Origin: Plectonema cf. radiosum LEGE 06105
GTDB lineage: Bacteria > Cyanobacteriota > Cyanobacteriia > Cyanobacteriales > Nostocaceae
NCBI RefSeq assembly: GCF_015207665.1
Contig: NZ_JADEWL010000001.1
Span: forward strand, 1-64,000
Direction of reading: 5' to 3'
DNA length: 64,000 nt
A program made the translations under genes and the position numbers. The notes beneath the pieces are model-generated. The model did not search any database. It saw nothing but the letters and a program-made list of their open reading frames with translations, and had not been told where the DNA came from. This document shows, piece by piece, positions 48,020 to 59,548 of this stretch. The stretch's first letter is position 1. Each line of letters starts with the position of its first letter.

Positions 48020-49210
48020 ATGTTAGAAACTATCAAGCAAAAACTGGATTTCCAATCAAAGTTTAACTCTAATATCCCAAATAACTATATTAATTCTCAT
48101 CAACAAACCCGTGTTTTAATAATATCAATGCGAGGTTTTCATTCCGAAGCTTTTCGTTCTGCGGAATACGAATTTGAAGATGTAATTACTAATTTTGATT
48201 ATGCCGATTTAATCTCACCAGTATATGTATCTAATTTTAAATCTAAAATCATAAAAAAAGCGGCTAACTGTGCAGGTTCAACTTTAGGTCAAAGCAAATT
48301 ATTACACTCCGGTTGTAAAGAATTAATCATCGATAAAGAATATGATTTATTATTCTTTATTTGTCAACATTTTTGGGATATGACCTGTATTAATGCCATA
48401 AAAGGATGGCGCGACAAATGTAAAAAAGCAGTATTATGGATAGATGAAATTTGGGCAAAGGAACTTGAAAATCCCAAAACTGCACTTTGCTTAAAATTAG
48501 CAAAAGATTTTGATTATATATTTACCACTCAGAGCAAAAGTGTTGATGCTATAAGTCAGTTAGTTAAACGTCCTTGTTATAGTTTGCCTTATGCCGTCGA
48601 TGCTGTAAAGTTCTGTCCTTATCCACAGCTTCCTCAAAGACATATCGATGTTTATAGTATTGGTCGTCGTTCAGAAATCACACATAAATCTTTACTAGAG
48701 CTAACCGAACGAGAAAACTTCCTTTATCTATACGATTCTCTTAAAGGTTTAGAAATGAGGAATTATCAAGAACATCGAATTTTATATAGTAATTTAATTA
48801 AAAGAAGTCGTTATTTTATTGCCAATAAAGCAAAATTTGATAGCGGTAATCAAACAGGGGGACAAGAAGAATTAGGTTCCCGCTTTTTTGAAGGAGCCGC
48901 AGCAGGAGCAGTAATGATTGGAACACCACCAGTTTGTGAAGCTTATAATACACATTTTGATTGGTCTGATGCTGTAATTGAGGTACCTTATAAAACTACT
49001 GAATTAGTAAATATCATTGCCGAATTAGATGCACAACCGGAAAGATTGCAAAAGATACGAAAACAAAATCTAATTAACTCATTATTGAGGCATGATTGGG
49101 TATATCGTTGGGAAGAAATTTTAAGTAAAGTCGGACTTAATAGCACACCTCAAATGTTAGTTAGAAAAGCTTATTTGCAGAATTTAGCTGAAATTATTTC
49201 GATAGCATAA
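48020..49210 (+). CDS. CgeB-like glycosyltransferase
   Basis: 396 aa. The C-terminal part (ELGSRFFEGAAAGAVMIGTPP, HDWVYRWEEIL) matches the CgeB/Glyco_trans_1_2 type end of GT-B enzymes; the N-terminal half (VLIISMRGFHSEAFRSAEYEF) is less conserved. No membrane segment. It lies 77 bp after the GH5 gene, last in the plus-strand run of the exopolysaccharide operon, and is followed by a strong bidirectional hairpin (49289-49321). Confidence 0.82.
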   Translation: MLETIKQKLDFQSKFNSNIPNNYINSHQQTRVLIISMRGFHSEAFRSAEYEFEDVITNFDYADLISPVYVSNFKSKIIKKAANCAGSTLGQSKLLHSGCKELIIDKEYDLLFFICQHFWDMTCINAIKGWRDKCKKAVLWIDEIWAKELENPKTALCLKLAKDFDYIFTTQSKSVDAISQLVKRPCYSLPYAVDAVKFCPYPQLPQRHIDVYSIGRRSEITHKSLLELTERENFLYLYDSLKGLEMRNYQEHRILYSNLIKRSRYFIANKAKFDSGNQTGGQEELGSRFFEGAAAGAVMIGTPPVCEAYNTHFDWSDAVIEVPYKTTELVNIIAELDAQPERLQKIRKQNLINSLLRHDWVYRWEEILSKVGLNSTPQMLVRKAYLQNLAEIISIA

Positions 49211-49288
49211 ATTTACTTATTAAGTTTTTATATCATCTTTGCTAAAAAATAGAACTCTTTTATTACCTCAGTATGTCATTAAAATAAT

Positions 49289-49321
49289 AGAAGTCGGGTT
49301 TTTACTAAAAACCCGACTTCT
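49289..49321. terminator. Strong bidirectional hairpin terminator
   Basis: AGAAGTCGGGTTTTT pairs perfectly with AAAAACCCGACTTCT (15 bp, 3-nt loop). The stem ends in T and A runs, so it can work for both convergent genes. Same GAAGTCGGG family as 34780, 62814 and, less perfectly, 10426. Confidence 0.85.
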
Positions 49322-49346
49322 TACTTACTCCCTTCCGGGCAGAAGA

Positions 49347-50198
49347 TTACCGATTAAAAAACCGCAGAGACGCAGAGAGCGCAGAGGAAAGAGGTAAAAA
49401 GAGATAGGTAATCTTAGAACGGAATAGGAGTAAAAATGTTTGGCTATTCTCAGCATCTTTCTTTATATACAAATTAAGTTTTTGTTTCAAAATTAAGAAC
49501 AAAAAAGGAATATCATCTAATAAATATCTTTTCCATAATCTTTTTGGTTCACACAACAATCTAAATAACCATTCTAATCCGATTTCACTCATCCATTTTG
49601 GCGCTCTTTTGACATTTCCTGCTTCAAAATCAATAGTTGCTCCTAATGCCATAAATATTTTGATAGATTTTAATTTATCCTTATAGTTGTACAACCATTT
49701 TTCTTGTTTTGGCGCACCTAACCCTATCACTAATACCGTAGCATCTGAATTATTAATTATATCTACTATTTTTTGACATTCGGCTTCATCTTTCTCAAAA
49801 CCAAAAGGTGGAGAATAAGTGTTAACAACAATCTTTCTTCCTACTTTATGATTAATTTTTTTTTGTGCGCGATATGCCACACCTTGAGCAGCACCTAATA
49901 AAAATATTTTAATCTCTTCATTGTTTTTATGATAATTACAAAAAGCCGGAAATAAATCAGAACCAGATATTTTTTGTTTAATTGGTGTTCCTAAAAATTT
50001 AGATGCGTAGATGAGTATTTGACTATCACAAATTTTATAATCTCCAAGGCTATAAGCTCTAAAAAATTCCGGGTCTCTTTGAAGTTTAATGATATGGTCT
50101 ACATTTGGCGTGAATATTACTCCTGATTTTAAGTTATCAAGTAATTCTTCTATTGACCAATTATCTATTTCCAAGTTCAAAATCTTAACTCTGTTCAT
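49347..50198 (-). CDS. WecG/TagA/CpsF family (GT26) glycosyltransferase
   Basis: 283 aa. Family motifs: VIFTPNVDHIIKLQRDPEF with the catalytic-type Asp, CDSQILIYASKFLG, GSDLFPAF, LGAAQGVA and VLVIGLGAPKQEKWL; ALGATIDFEAGNVKRAPKW closes the core. Transfers ManNAc- or Gal-type sugars to a lipid-linked acceptor, often near the end of the pathway. The last 17 or so residues (LPLSSALSASLRFFNR) are encoded by a common dispersed repeat at 49360-49387 and are probably an acquired tail. Confidence 0.9.
   Translation of the reverse strand: MNRVKILNLEIDNWSIEELLDNLKSGVIFTPNVDHIIKLQRDPEFFRAYSLGDYKICDSQILIYASKFLGTPIKQKISGSDLFPAFCNYHKNNEEIKIFLLGAAQGVAYRAQKKINHKVGRKIVVNTYSPPFGFEKDEAECQKIVDIINNSDATVLVIGLGAPKQEKWLYNYKDKLKSIKIFMALGATIDFEAGNVKRAPKWMSEIGLEWLFRLLCEPKRLWKRYLLDDIPFLFLILKQKLNLYIKKDAENSQTFLLLFRSKITYLFLPLSSALSASLRFFNR
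49360..49395. repeat. CGCAGAG-type dispersed repeat at the end of the GT26 gene
   Basis: AACCGCAGAGACGCAGAGAG then CGCAGAGGAAAGAGG, three CGCAGAG/CGCAGAGA units. I know this motif as a frequent dispersed repeat in filamentous cyanobacterial genomes. It supplies the C-terminus and stop region of the minus-strand glycosyltransferase. Confidence 0.75.
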
Positions 50199-51193
50199 GA
50201 TAGTTTTTAGTAACTCTAATAACTAGTTTTATATTTTTAATATTGAAGGTATTGCTCAAGAGAGTTGAGAAGCAATACCATTTTTATAACTTTAATTCCA
50301 AAAGTAAAAAAATATAGTACCTCTGTAACAGAAAACATAAAATCATTTTTTCAGTCAATTAAATTGCACGGTGCGTCAAATTAAGTTTAAATTATTTCCA
50401 TCAAAATTTATTTTTTTTACACTAATCATACACAAACACAAATACTAATTAGGTTGATTTGTATAGCCTTAAAAAATCAAAATGTAATTAGCTTATTTTT
50501 GGTAATTTATGCTTATTTTATGCTGATAAAAACACGACTCAAATAGCATAAAGATTTTTCAAAAAGCTGATATTAGTATTAAATAAAAATACCATAAAAC
50601 TCTTGCTTTAAATTGCAACTTTACTTATTTTTTATCAAAAATAAATATATTTACTAAAGATTCCTGTTGATATAAAAAAAATGATTATGATAATTAAAAT
50701 TTTTATTTTTTATGTAAAAAATCAAGGATTTATATGATTTTTATATAAATAATTAATTAAATTATTTTCACTATAATTGCGACAAAAAAACTCATGCACG
50801 GTTTTGACTTATTTCTGTAAATTGCATTTTCAAAATATTTGATCAATCCCTTAGATGAAATCAAAAAATCTTCATGAAAATATGACCATAACCTAAAAAG
50901 TAACCTCTCAATAACTTTTCGCTCGGTCAAAAGTGCAGTGTAATTTAGCAACCGAAGAGTTGATTGCGGAGCGCTTTCTATGAAAAATAGATTTTTATAT
51001 ATGTATATTATATTTTTGTCAACCGTTTAACTAAGGATATTACAAAGACTTTAAATGTGGTCAATTTACATAAATTCTCCCTAATTATGGATGTAGCTGT
51101 ATTTTTTTTGATGTTAAATGTTCAATATCGCCAAAAATAGATTAGAAATAAGCTAGTCAATATTTAAATGGCTATATTGTTTTAGGAGTGGAC
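50199..51193. other. 995-bp very AT-rich gap
   Basis: Divergent gap between the glycosyltransferase and the outer-membrane protein gene. No credible gene; one 64-codon minus-strand open frame at 50757-50951 has no ribosome site or recognisable motif. Only short inverted repeats are seen. It marks the edge of the exopolysaccharide locus. Confidence 0.5.
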
Positions 51194-52039
51194 GTGAATA
51201 CCATCTTTGTTCGTAAAAGCGTTTTTTCGCTGTCGTTGGCAACCCTTACATTATTAAGTGGTGCATTGTCTGTCTCTGCTCAAATAGTAGATGACGCTGC
51301 TGATGGTTCTTCAGTACCATCGATCAACCAAGTTGCTTCTGAAAAGGAAAGCGCGGATGTTGAATATTTCAGTCCCAGCTTTTCGGATGGAAGTTCTGAA
51401 GAATCAAATTTATCAGCTAATCCCGAATTAGTAACATCTAATACGGATAACCAAATACCTCAAAATGCCGCACCCTTTCCTGGAACAACAGCAACTTCAT
51501 CTGCGGAACTTGCTCGTCAGTATCAAGAAACAAATTTACAATATCCACAAGCAAATCTAAAACCATCTATACCCGCTTCTTCAGATTTAGCCCAAGCAGA
51601 TATTGATTTTGGTGGTTCTACCCGTGGTGGTTCGAGCTATGTCGGTATTGCCGGAAATATTGGTTTGGGTGGTGATTCTGCTTTAGGGGATGGTAACTTT
51701 ATGGTTATCAGTAAACTTGGATTGACAGATATTTTGTCAGTGCGTCCGTCAATCGTTCTTGGTAATGATACTGTAATCTTAGTTCCCGTTACCTATGATT
51801 TTTCTTTCGAGCAAGTAACAGATCCTTTCCGTGAAAGATTACCTTTTGCTCCTTATGTTGGAGCCGGTTTAGCTTTAGCAACTGGAAATGATTCACAATT
51901 ATCGTTCTTAATTTCTGGTGGTGTAGACGTACCGTTATCAGATAAATTTACCGCTACAGCCGCTGTTAATGCAGCATTTTTTAATGAAACTGACCTTGGT
52001 CTTTCTGTGGGAGTTGGTTATAACTTCAGAGGTTTTTAA
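51194..52039 (+). CDS. Predicted outer-membrane beta-barrel protein
   Basis: About 281 aa from GTG 51194, preferred over GTG 51188 because TAGGAG ends 6 nt before it and overlaps too closely the other. Signal peptide SVFSLSLATLTLLSGALSVSAQ. After an acidic, Ser/Gln-rich linker (about 30-135), the C-terminal 140 residues alternate polar and hydrophobic strands (GSSYVGIAGNIGLGGDSALG, FTATAAVNAAFFNETDLGLS) and end in a Phe (VGVGYNFRGF), as outer-membrane barrels do. Likely a small eight-strand barrel; partners unknown. Confidence 0.75.
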   Translation: MNTIFVRKSVFSLSLATLTLLSGALSVSAQIVDDAADGSSVPSINQVASEKESADVEYFSPSFSDGSSEESNLSANPELVTSNTDNQIPQNAAPFPGTTATSSAELARQYQETNLQYPQANLKPSIPASSDLAQADIDFGGSTRGGSSYVGIAGNIGLGGDSALGDGNFMVISKLGLTDILSVRPSIVLGNDTVILVPVTYDFSFEQVTDPFRERLPFAPYVGAGLALATGNDSQLSFLISGGVDVPLSDKFTATAAVNAAFFNETDLGLSVGVGYNFRGF

Positions 52040-52063
52040 AAACCACTCGATAGTCATAACATA

Positions 52064-52109
52064 ACAACAATGGTGCGTTTAAACTTTAGTTTAAACGCAC
52101 CATTGTTGT
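52064..52109 (+). terminator. Perfect 22-bp hairpin after the outer-membrane protein gene
   Basis: ACAACAATGGTGCGTTTAAA-CT and its exact complement (52088-52109) are separated by 2 bases, 25 bp after the stop codon. A very stable hairpin; only a short T-rich stretch follows. Confidence 0.8.
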
Positions 52110-52154
52110 ATTTGCTTAATTTAGAAACTAATTTGAATAATTCAAATTTAGAAA

Positions 52155-52243
52155 CGGAGAGAGAGGGATTCGAACCCTCGGTACGACCTTAATCGTACAA
52201 CAGATTAGCAATCTGCCGCTTTCGACCACTCAGCCATCTCTCC
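52155..52243 (-). tRNA. tRNA-Ser (GCU)
   Basis: 89 nt on the minus strand. Acceptor stem GGAGAGA pairs with TCTCTCC, discriminator G. The anticodon arm is AGATT-GCT-AATCT, giving anticodon GCU for AGC/AGU serine codons. A long variable arm (TACGATTAAGGTCGTA) and GGTTCGAATCC T-arm confirm a class II tRNA-Ser. The 3' CCA is not encoded. Confidence 0.97.
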
Positions 52244-52374
52244 CGGTCTAACAAATATGAATATTAGCAGATAACAAAGAACAAGTCAATATTTAAATTA
52301 AAAAAATTTAAATAAAAAAATTGTATACACACTAGGATAAACTTGATATCCCAGTGCGTTGATGTTCTTTATAC

Positions 52375-54730
<2,356 letters not shown>

Positions 54731-55103
54731 TTACCAAACTTTATTTAATATTTTTCAACATTTCGTAGTTTTCATTATACTTTGCATTCCGTTACATTTT
54801 GCATTTCTGATCTTATGGTTTTGCCAAATTTTGCTTGGCGATCGCCCTTATTTGCTGTTTTCCCCTGCCAAAGTTTTGGCAAACGGGAACAGACTTAGTG
54901 GTAAAAAAAAGAATTATCTGGACTGCCTTCACTTACAATGGATTTTCAAATTTCAAATTAAATTAAGACGTAGTGGTCTTTTTGATTTATTCTGACGGGT
55001 TCATTTATCCCCAAAACTATCTAGAGACGCGAAATTTCGCGTCTCTACAACCCCGCAGAATTAATGTGGTGGAGTAGTTACCATCAATTTTCTATATTTA
55101 TAT
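54731..55103. other. 373-bp gap upstream of crtP
   Basis: Contains the crtP promoter region and, at 55022-55047, the glyA hairpin. A plus-strand open frame of 104 codons starting inside crtP (54681) has no ribosome site or motif and is not supported. A HIP1-like CGATCGCC lies at 54840. Confidence 0.45.
55022..55047 (-). terminator. Perfect palindrome after glyA, GAGACG family
   Basis: TAGAGACGCGAAA and TTTCGCGTCTCTA, 26 nt, no loop bases left unpaired, 57 bp after the minus-strand glyA stop codon. Likely terminator and a dispersed repeat; near-identical to the chlD copy at 24543-24564. Confidence 0.65.
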
Positions 55104-56387
55104 CTATGCCAAAGCCGGTACGGGAACCGTAAGATGTTCATACAAAGGGAAACTTTGGCATAAATCAGCAACCCTTCGCAAACAATCTTCAGCAACCTCT
55201 TGAGAATCAGGATTTAACAAACGGTCGGCAATTATATTACCAATCTCTGTAAATTCTGCTACTCCCATTCCTCGCGTTGTCATTGCAGGCGTACCCAATC
55301 TCAAACCACTGGTAACAAAGGGTGATTCTGGGTCAAAGGGAACTGTATTTTTATTCGCAGTGATATTCACACCACTAACTAATTGGTCTGCCGTCTTACC
55401 CGTCATGGCAATACACCGTAAATCTACGAGCATGAGATGGTTTTCTGTACCGTTAGAGACAATTTTTAAGTCTCTATTTTGTAACTGATTGGCTAAAGCA
55501 CGGGCATTTTCAATTACAGCCGCTGAATAATCTTTAAATTCTGGCTTGAGAGCTTCCCCAAACGCTACTGCTTTACCAGCTATTACGTGTTCTAAAGGTC
55601 CCCCTTGAGTACCAGGGAAAACTGATTTATCAAACTTTTTACCCATTTGGGGGTCGCGAGTTAAAATTAAACCACCCCTGGGACCACGTAACGTTTTATG
55701 GGTAGTTGTAGTTACCACATCACAATAAGGAATCGGGTTGGGATGAAGTCCAGCAGCTACTAAACCGGCAATATGAGCAATATCCGCCAACAAGTAAGCA
55801 CCAATTTCCGAGGCAATACTGCGGAATTTTTCAAAATCAATAATCCGGGGATAAGCTGAATAACCACAAATCAAGAGCTTTGGACGCTCCCTTAGCGCCA
55901 GCTCGCGAATTTGTTCGTAGTCTAGCTGTTCTGTTTCTTGATTAACGCCGTAATGACAAACCTCGAACCACTTACCAGAAACATTTACCGGCGAACCGTG
56001 AGTTAGATGTCCACCGTGGGACAAATCCATCCCCATGATTTTATCACCTGGTTCCAATAGCGTTAGAAATACCGCAAAATTAGCTTGCGCTCCAGAATGA
56101 GGTTGGACATTTGCGTGAGCAGCGCCAAATAGCTGTTTAGCGCGGTCGATGGCTATTTGCTCAATTTTATCGATTACTTCACAACCGCCATAGTAACGCT
56201 TGCCTGGTAATCCCTCAGCGTATTTATTCGTCAGTACCGAACCTTGAGCAGCCAATACGGCAGCAGAGGTAAAGTTTTCTGAAGCAATCAATTCTAAGTG
56301 GTCTTGTTGACGTTTTAGTTCGCCATTAATTAACTCTGCCACTGTAGGGTCGGAAGAAGCAAGGAAATCTGAATTAGTTTTAGTCAC
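55104..56387 (-). CDS. glyA: Serine hydroxymethyltransferase
   Basis: 427 aa. PLP enzyme interconverting serine and glycine with tetrahydrofolate, used in one-carbon metabolism and photorespiration. PLP Lys231 lies in [16 protein letters not shown]; other motifs are [30 protein letters not shown] and [13 protein letters not shown]. Full length. It stands alone with a hairpin downstream; no glycine riboswitch is recognisable upstream. Confidence 0.97.
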   Translation of the reverse strand: MTKTNSDFLASSDPTVAELINGELKRQQDHLELIASENFTSAAVLAAQGSVLTNKYAEGLPGKRYYGGCEVIDKIEQIAIDRAKQLFGAAHANVQPHSGAQANFAVFLTLLEPGDKIMGMDLSHGGHLTHGSPVNVSGKWFEVCHYGVNQETEQLDYEQIRELALRERPKLLICGYSAYPRIIDFEKFRSIASEIGAYLLADIAHIAGLVAAGLHPNPIPYCDVVTTTTHKTLRGPRGGLILTRDPQMGKKFDKSVFPGTQGGPLEHVIAGKAVAFGEALKPEFKDYSAAVIENARALANQLQNRDLKIVSNGTENHLMLVDLRCIAMTGKTADQLVSGVNITANKNTVPFDPESPFVTSGLRLGTPAMTTRGMGVAEFTEIGNIIADRLLNPDSQEVAEDCLRRVADLCQSFPLYEHLTVPVPALA

Positions 56388-56944
56388 TTGAGTTATCTTT
56401 CCCGTGAAAATTTATGCCATCGCACAGAAGAAGATTTTATCTCTTTTTCTGTTGAGTGTGAGCAGTTAAAGGTCAAAGGTTTACTAAGCTAATGTGCAGC
56501 TAAATTGTATAAGACGATAATATCAAACTCTTGTAGTGCGGGCTGTTACCCCGCTACTCCAATACAAATTAAATGCGTAGCAGCTTAAGCCTGGATTTGT
56601 CACAAGTAAGTGGTAAGCGTTGAGTGATGGATTGATTTTTCCACTACTCACTCCAAATTCCTTGTTGTTTGTGAGAAATGCGGGTAAGGTCTAAGGTCTA
56701 AAAAAATTATGTATTACTTTTTACTAAAAATCTGCAATATTTTCATATTCAACGTATAAAATCAAATTAAATCAAATCAAATTTACTTAATATCGATTGC
56801 TGAGCGATAAGCTGTATTCACATTTATCTGAAATCGTGGATATCTAAAAATTTAGTTCAGACAAGGTTTTTTCTTTCTCTGTTTGTTTATTCGTCTTCAG
56901 ATAAATGTGAGTCACTATTAAAACTCATTTAAACGGGTGGTAAA
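56388..56944. other. 557-bp gap between glyA and a small gene
   Basis: Divergent. Contains a dispersed hairpin element (56590-56684) and a pair of near-inverted ATAAATGTGA/TCACATTTATC segments (56818-56828 and 56900-56910), which could form a hairpin or an operator. No gene supported. Confidence 0.5.
56590..56684 (+). repeat. Dispersed hairpin element, full copy
   Basis: CCTGGATTTGTCACAAGTAAG to TTGTTTGTGAGAAATGCGGG, about 95 bp. Same core GTTGAGTGATGGATTGATTT as 27287. One left-arm base differs (TTTGTCAC against TTTCTCAC), which weakens the end pairing. Confidence 0.85.
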
Positions 56945-57142
56945 ATGTTAGTAATTTTAATCAAAGAGCAAGTTATTGCCCCGAAAAAAGTTTGCCAATC
57001 TTGCGTACTTGCCGACAAAAGCGGTCAGCCTCGTTGGTATAACGGTAAATTAGGGTGTGGGCAAGCTATCAGTAAAATTACTGGAGAAAAACCAGATTGG
57101 TACGAATGCATGATGGGCTTTCAGATTGCCAATATAGAATAG
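56945..57142 (+). CDS. Small cysteine-containing conserved hypothetical protein
   Basis: 65 aa. Four Cys: Cys17 and Cys20 in VCQSCVLADKSG, Cys38 in KLGCGQAI and Cys55 in WYECMMGFQ. The C-x2-C plus two more spaced Cys could hold a metal or Fe-S cluster, but no family is recognised with certainty. Trp and Tyr are frequent. It precedes the Tic20-like gene by 91 bp on the same strand, so co-transcription is possible. Confidence 0.7.
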   Translation: MLVILIKEQVIAPKKVCQSCVLADKSGQPRWYNGKLGCGQAISKITGEKPDWYECMMGFQIANIE

Positions 57143-57233
57143 TGTAATTTAAATAAAAACCAAGCCAAAAACCAAGTGACTGCGTTATTCTAGGTTCATA
57201 AGGTCAGTTAAATTAACTATAGGAGAACGCAGC

Positions 57234-57710
57234 ATGACTTGGCGCGGGTCTATAACTGTTAAAGATAAAATTTTTGGTTGTTTACCTTATTTGCTTCCTT
57301 TAGTTGAAGGAATCACTTTTGGTGGCTTCTTATTAAGGCAATTTCCGGCTTTGGGTGTAATTTTCATCCCAATTTTACCTGTGGTAGGAATTTATAATAG
57401 CTTCCCTCTTGCTGGACTCATTATCTTCTTCGCTTTATTCTTGTTGGTAGTGCGAAATGAGAAAATCAACCGTTTTATCCGCTTCAATACAATGCAGGCT
57501 ATTCTTTTAAGCATTGTTCTATCTTTATGCGGTCTTCTAATACGTATTTTAAGTCCAGTTCCGGGTGCTGACTTTGCAATAGAAACTCTTGCTAACACTA
57601 TATTTATTGCCTTAGTCGTAGCTGTTGTATATTCCGTTGCCCAAACTATCATGGGTCGTTACGCAGAAATTCCCGCAATTAGTGATGCAGTTCATATGCA
57701 GGTACGTTAA
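57234..57710 (+). CDS. Tic20-family membrane protein
   Basis: 158 aa with about four membrane helices. The start DKIFGCLPYLLPLVEGITFGG and the RFIRFNTMQAILLSI stretch are the Tic20 signature. In chloroplasts Tic20 forms part of the inner-envelope import channel; the cyanobacterial ancestor has no settled function. Ribosome site AGGAG precedes ATG 57234. Confidence 0.9.
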   Translation: MTWRGSITVKDKIFGCLPYLLPLVEGITFGGFLLRQFPALGVIFIPILPVVGIYNSFPLAGLIIFFALFLLVVRNEKINRFIRFNTMQAILLSIVLSLCGLLIRILSPVPGADFAIETLANTIFIALVVAVVYSVAQTIMGRYAEIPAISDAVHMQVR

Positions 57711-57757
57711 ACAAGTACCTTTAAACACAAATGCATTAAATATATTTGACTAAGTAT

Positions 57758-58534
57758 TTATTTGCTCGCTGTTACAGTATTTTCCAAACGACCAATACCT
57801 TCGATTTCTACCCGCACGCGATCGCCAAAATGTAATGGACCAACTCCCAAAGGTGTACCCGTAAGTATGATGTCTCCCGGTAGTAGGGTCATTACCTGAG
57901 TTATGTAAGCAACTATAGTCTCCGGAGAGAATACCATTTGGTCGATACAAGCAGATTGAACGGGAGTTGGATCATCATTTAAAAAAGTTTGTAATCTCGC
58001 ACCAGGGCTTAATTCTCTGACAATCCACGGACCTAAAGGACAAAAAGTATCGAAACCTTTAGCACGAGTCCATTGTCCATCAGATTTTTGTAAATCTCTT
58101 GCTGTGACATCATTGGCAATGGTATAACCCCAAATTTTGGTTTGAGCAGTCTGAGGGGTGCATTTAGTCGCTAATTTGCCAATAATTAGCGCTAGTTCTC
58201 CTTCATAATCTACCCGTTGGCTAGCAGCGGGATACTCAATTTCAGCTTCTGAAGGAATAACACAAGTCGGAGGCTTCAAAAAAATTAGTGGTTCTTTTGG
58301 TACGCTTGTACCCATTTCCGCCGCATGGTCTGCATAATTCTTGCCCACCGCGATAATTTTAGAAGGAGAGCAAGGAGCTAAAATTTGGTAGCTATCTGGT
58401 GCTAATTTTAAATTAGTTGGCTGACCCTCTAACCAAGGTGGAGCATCGAGTAATTGGACGTTAAGGTCGAGTTGTAGTAAACCATAGTAGATTATACCGT
58501 CAGCATTTTGAACCCGCACATAGCGCTGTGCCAT
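57758..58534 (-). CDS. Fumarylacetoacetate hydrolase family protein
   Basis: 258 aa. The C-terminal FAH catalytic domain is complete: VGKNYADHAAEMG (about 63), metal ligands in YEGELALIIGK (Glu-x-Glu type) and DVTARDLQ, ending GDIILTGTPLGVGPL. The short N-terminal domain (YVRVQNADGIIYYGLL) is family-typical. Probably acts on a 2-oxo/acylpyruvate or related small dicarboxylate; the true substrate in cyanobacteria is unknown. Stands alone, convergent with the Tic20-like gene. Confidence 0.9.
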   Translation of the reverse strand: MAQRYVRVQNADGIIYYGLLQLDLNVQLLDAPPWLEGQPTNLKLAPDSYQILAPCSPSKIIAVGKNYADHAAEMGTSVPKEPLIFLKPPTCVIPSEAEIEYPAASQRVDYEGELALIIGKLATKCTPQTAQTKIWGYTIANDVTARDLQKSDGQWTRAKGFDTFCPLGPWIVRELSPGARLQTFLNDDPTPVQSACIDQMVFSPETIVAYITQVMTLLPGDIILTGTPLGVGPLHFGDRVRVEIEGIGRLENTVTASK

Positions 58535-59101
58535 AAGCTTAATTACTTCCTTTTGAATATCTTTTGTCAGGTTGTTTGCACGTTCTTCGGGTGTACGTTT
58601 CTGTTTTTAAAGTTGAGCTAATGCTCCTCCTCACCCGAAGTGGGAACCAATTCCATAAGTCATGTTCTATCTTCCTTAAAATTTTGCGATCGCGAATAAC
58701 TTATTTTTAAATTATTCTTCTGAAAAAAAAAATGACCGGGGAACGCCGCCGATCGCCTTTCTGCCCGCCGAGAATCGGCGGAGTAACGGCGACTTTTGCC
58801 AAAGACCTGAATAAACATTGGTTTGATTGGATTTTTGTCGATTTAAGCTACTACGGACACAAGGCACTCAACATGAAAATTTTTTTTCATCGCCATGAAT
58901 GTAAGCGTTTTTGTCACTACTCCCTACTCCCTACTGACTTACAAGTCAGATTTTTAAAGGTTCGTCAATCAAAATCAAAAACTGGTAAGATTATAATTCC
59001 TTGCTGCTTCAAATGTTTGTTTGCTTGAGTATTGTAATTTATTCTACTGAGCAGCTTTGTTTGAAATTAGCAGCCAAATGTCCAAAAGGAGACTACAACA
59101 A
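58535..59101 (+). other. 567-bp region upstream of rpsF with GC-rich palindrome
   Basis: No supported gene; a 98-codon plus-strand open frame (58732-59028) spans the palindrome and lacks a ribosome site. CCGCCGAT (58746-58753) pairs with ATCGGCGG (58774-58781), and CGCCG/CGGCG (58744/58787) offers alternative outer pairing, in clear GC contrast to the AT-rich surroundings. It might be a long rpsF leader element or a foreign repeat. Confidence 0.4.
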
Positions 59102-59455
59102 ATGGCTACATATTACGAGACAATGTATATTTTGCGCCCAGACTTGATCGACGAGCAAGTAGAGCAGAATATTTCTAAATACGAGAACTTACTCAAAGAG
59201 AATGGTGCTGAAAATCTCCAAATTCAAAATCGTGGTAAGCGTCGTTTAGCTTATGAGATTAACAAGCATCGGGATGGTGTGTACGTGCAGATGAACTACA
59301 CTGCTAACGGTGATGCGATTGCTCCTATGGAGCGTGCAATGCGCTTGAGCGAAGAAGTAATTCGTTATTTGACTATCAAGCAAAAACAACAAACAGTAGA
59401 GCAGGAAACACCCACAGAAGAAGTCTCGATTGCGGCTATCGCTCAAGAAAGATAA
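59102..59455 (+). CDS. rpsF: 30S ribosomal protein S6
   Basis: 117 aa. The start is ATG 59102, giving [15 protein letters not shown], with AAAAGGAG 10 nt upstream; an in-frame upstream TTG at 59057 would add residues not found in S6. Family features: [34 protein letters not shown] and [11 protein letters not shown]6 binds 16S rRNA with S18; no rpsR is adjacent here. The tail is Glu/Thr-rich. A hairpin follows at 59477-59510. Confidence 0.96.
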   Translation: MATYYETMYILRPDLIDEQVEQNISKYENLLKENGAENLQIQNRGKRRLAYEINKHRDGVYVQMNYTANGDAIAPMERAMRLSEEVIRYLTIKQKQQTVEQETPTEEVSIAAIAQER

Positions 59456-59476
59456 TTATCTTCTCAGTGCAAATTT

Positions 59477-59510
59477 TACCGGAAATATGGGTTTAAATCT
59501 CCGTCCGGTC
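59477..59510 (+). terminator. Hairpin after rpsF
   Basis: ACCGGA (about 59478) pairs with TCCGGT (about 59504) around a 20-nt loop that includes AAATCTCCG. Some 22 bp after the stop codon; no T tract, so only a possible terminator. Confidence 0.45.
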
Positions 59511-59548
59511 ATGAGCGGCTTGTTGATATAATTGTTTACACAGCGGCG

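Noticed and set aside
50757-50951. 64-codon minus-strand open frame in the 995-bp gap
   Set aside because: No ribosome site, no motif, composition like the surrounding AT-rich DNA.
56388-56944. Glycine or folate riboswitch upstream of glyA
   Set aside because: No conserved riboswitch core could be recognised; only a dispersed repeat and AT-rich DNA are seen.
58732-59028. 98-codon plus-strand open frame before rpsF
   Set aside because: It runs through a GC-rich palindrome, has no ribosome site and no recognisable protein pattern.
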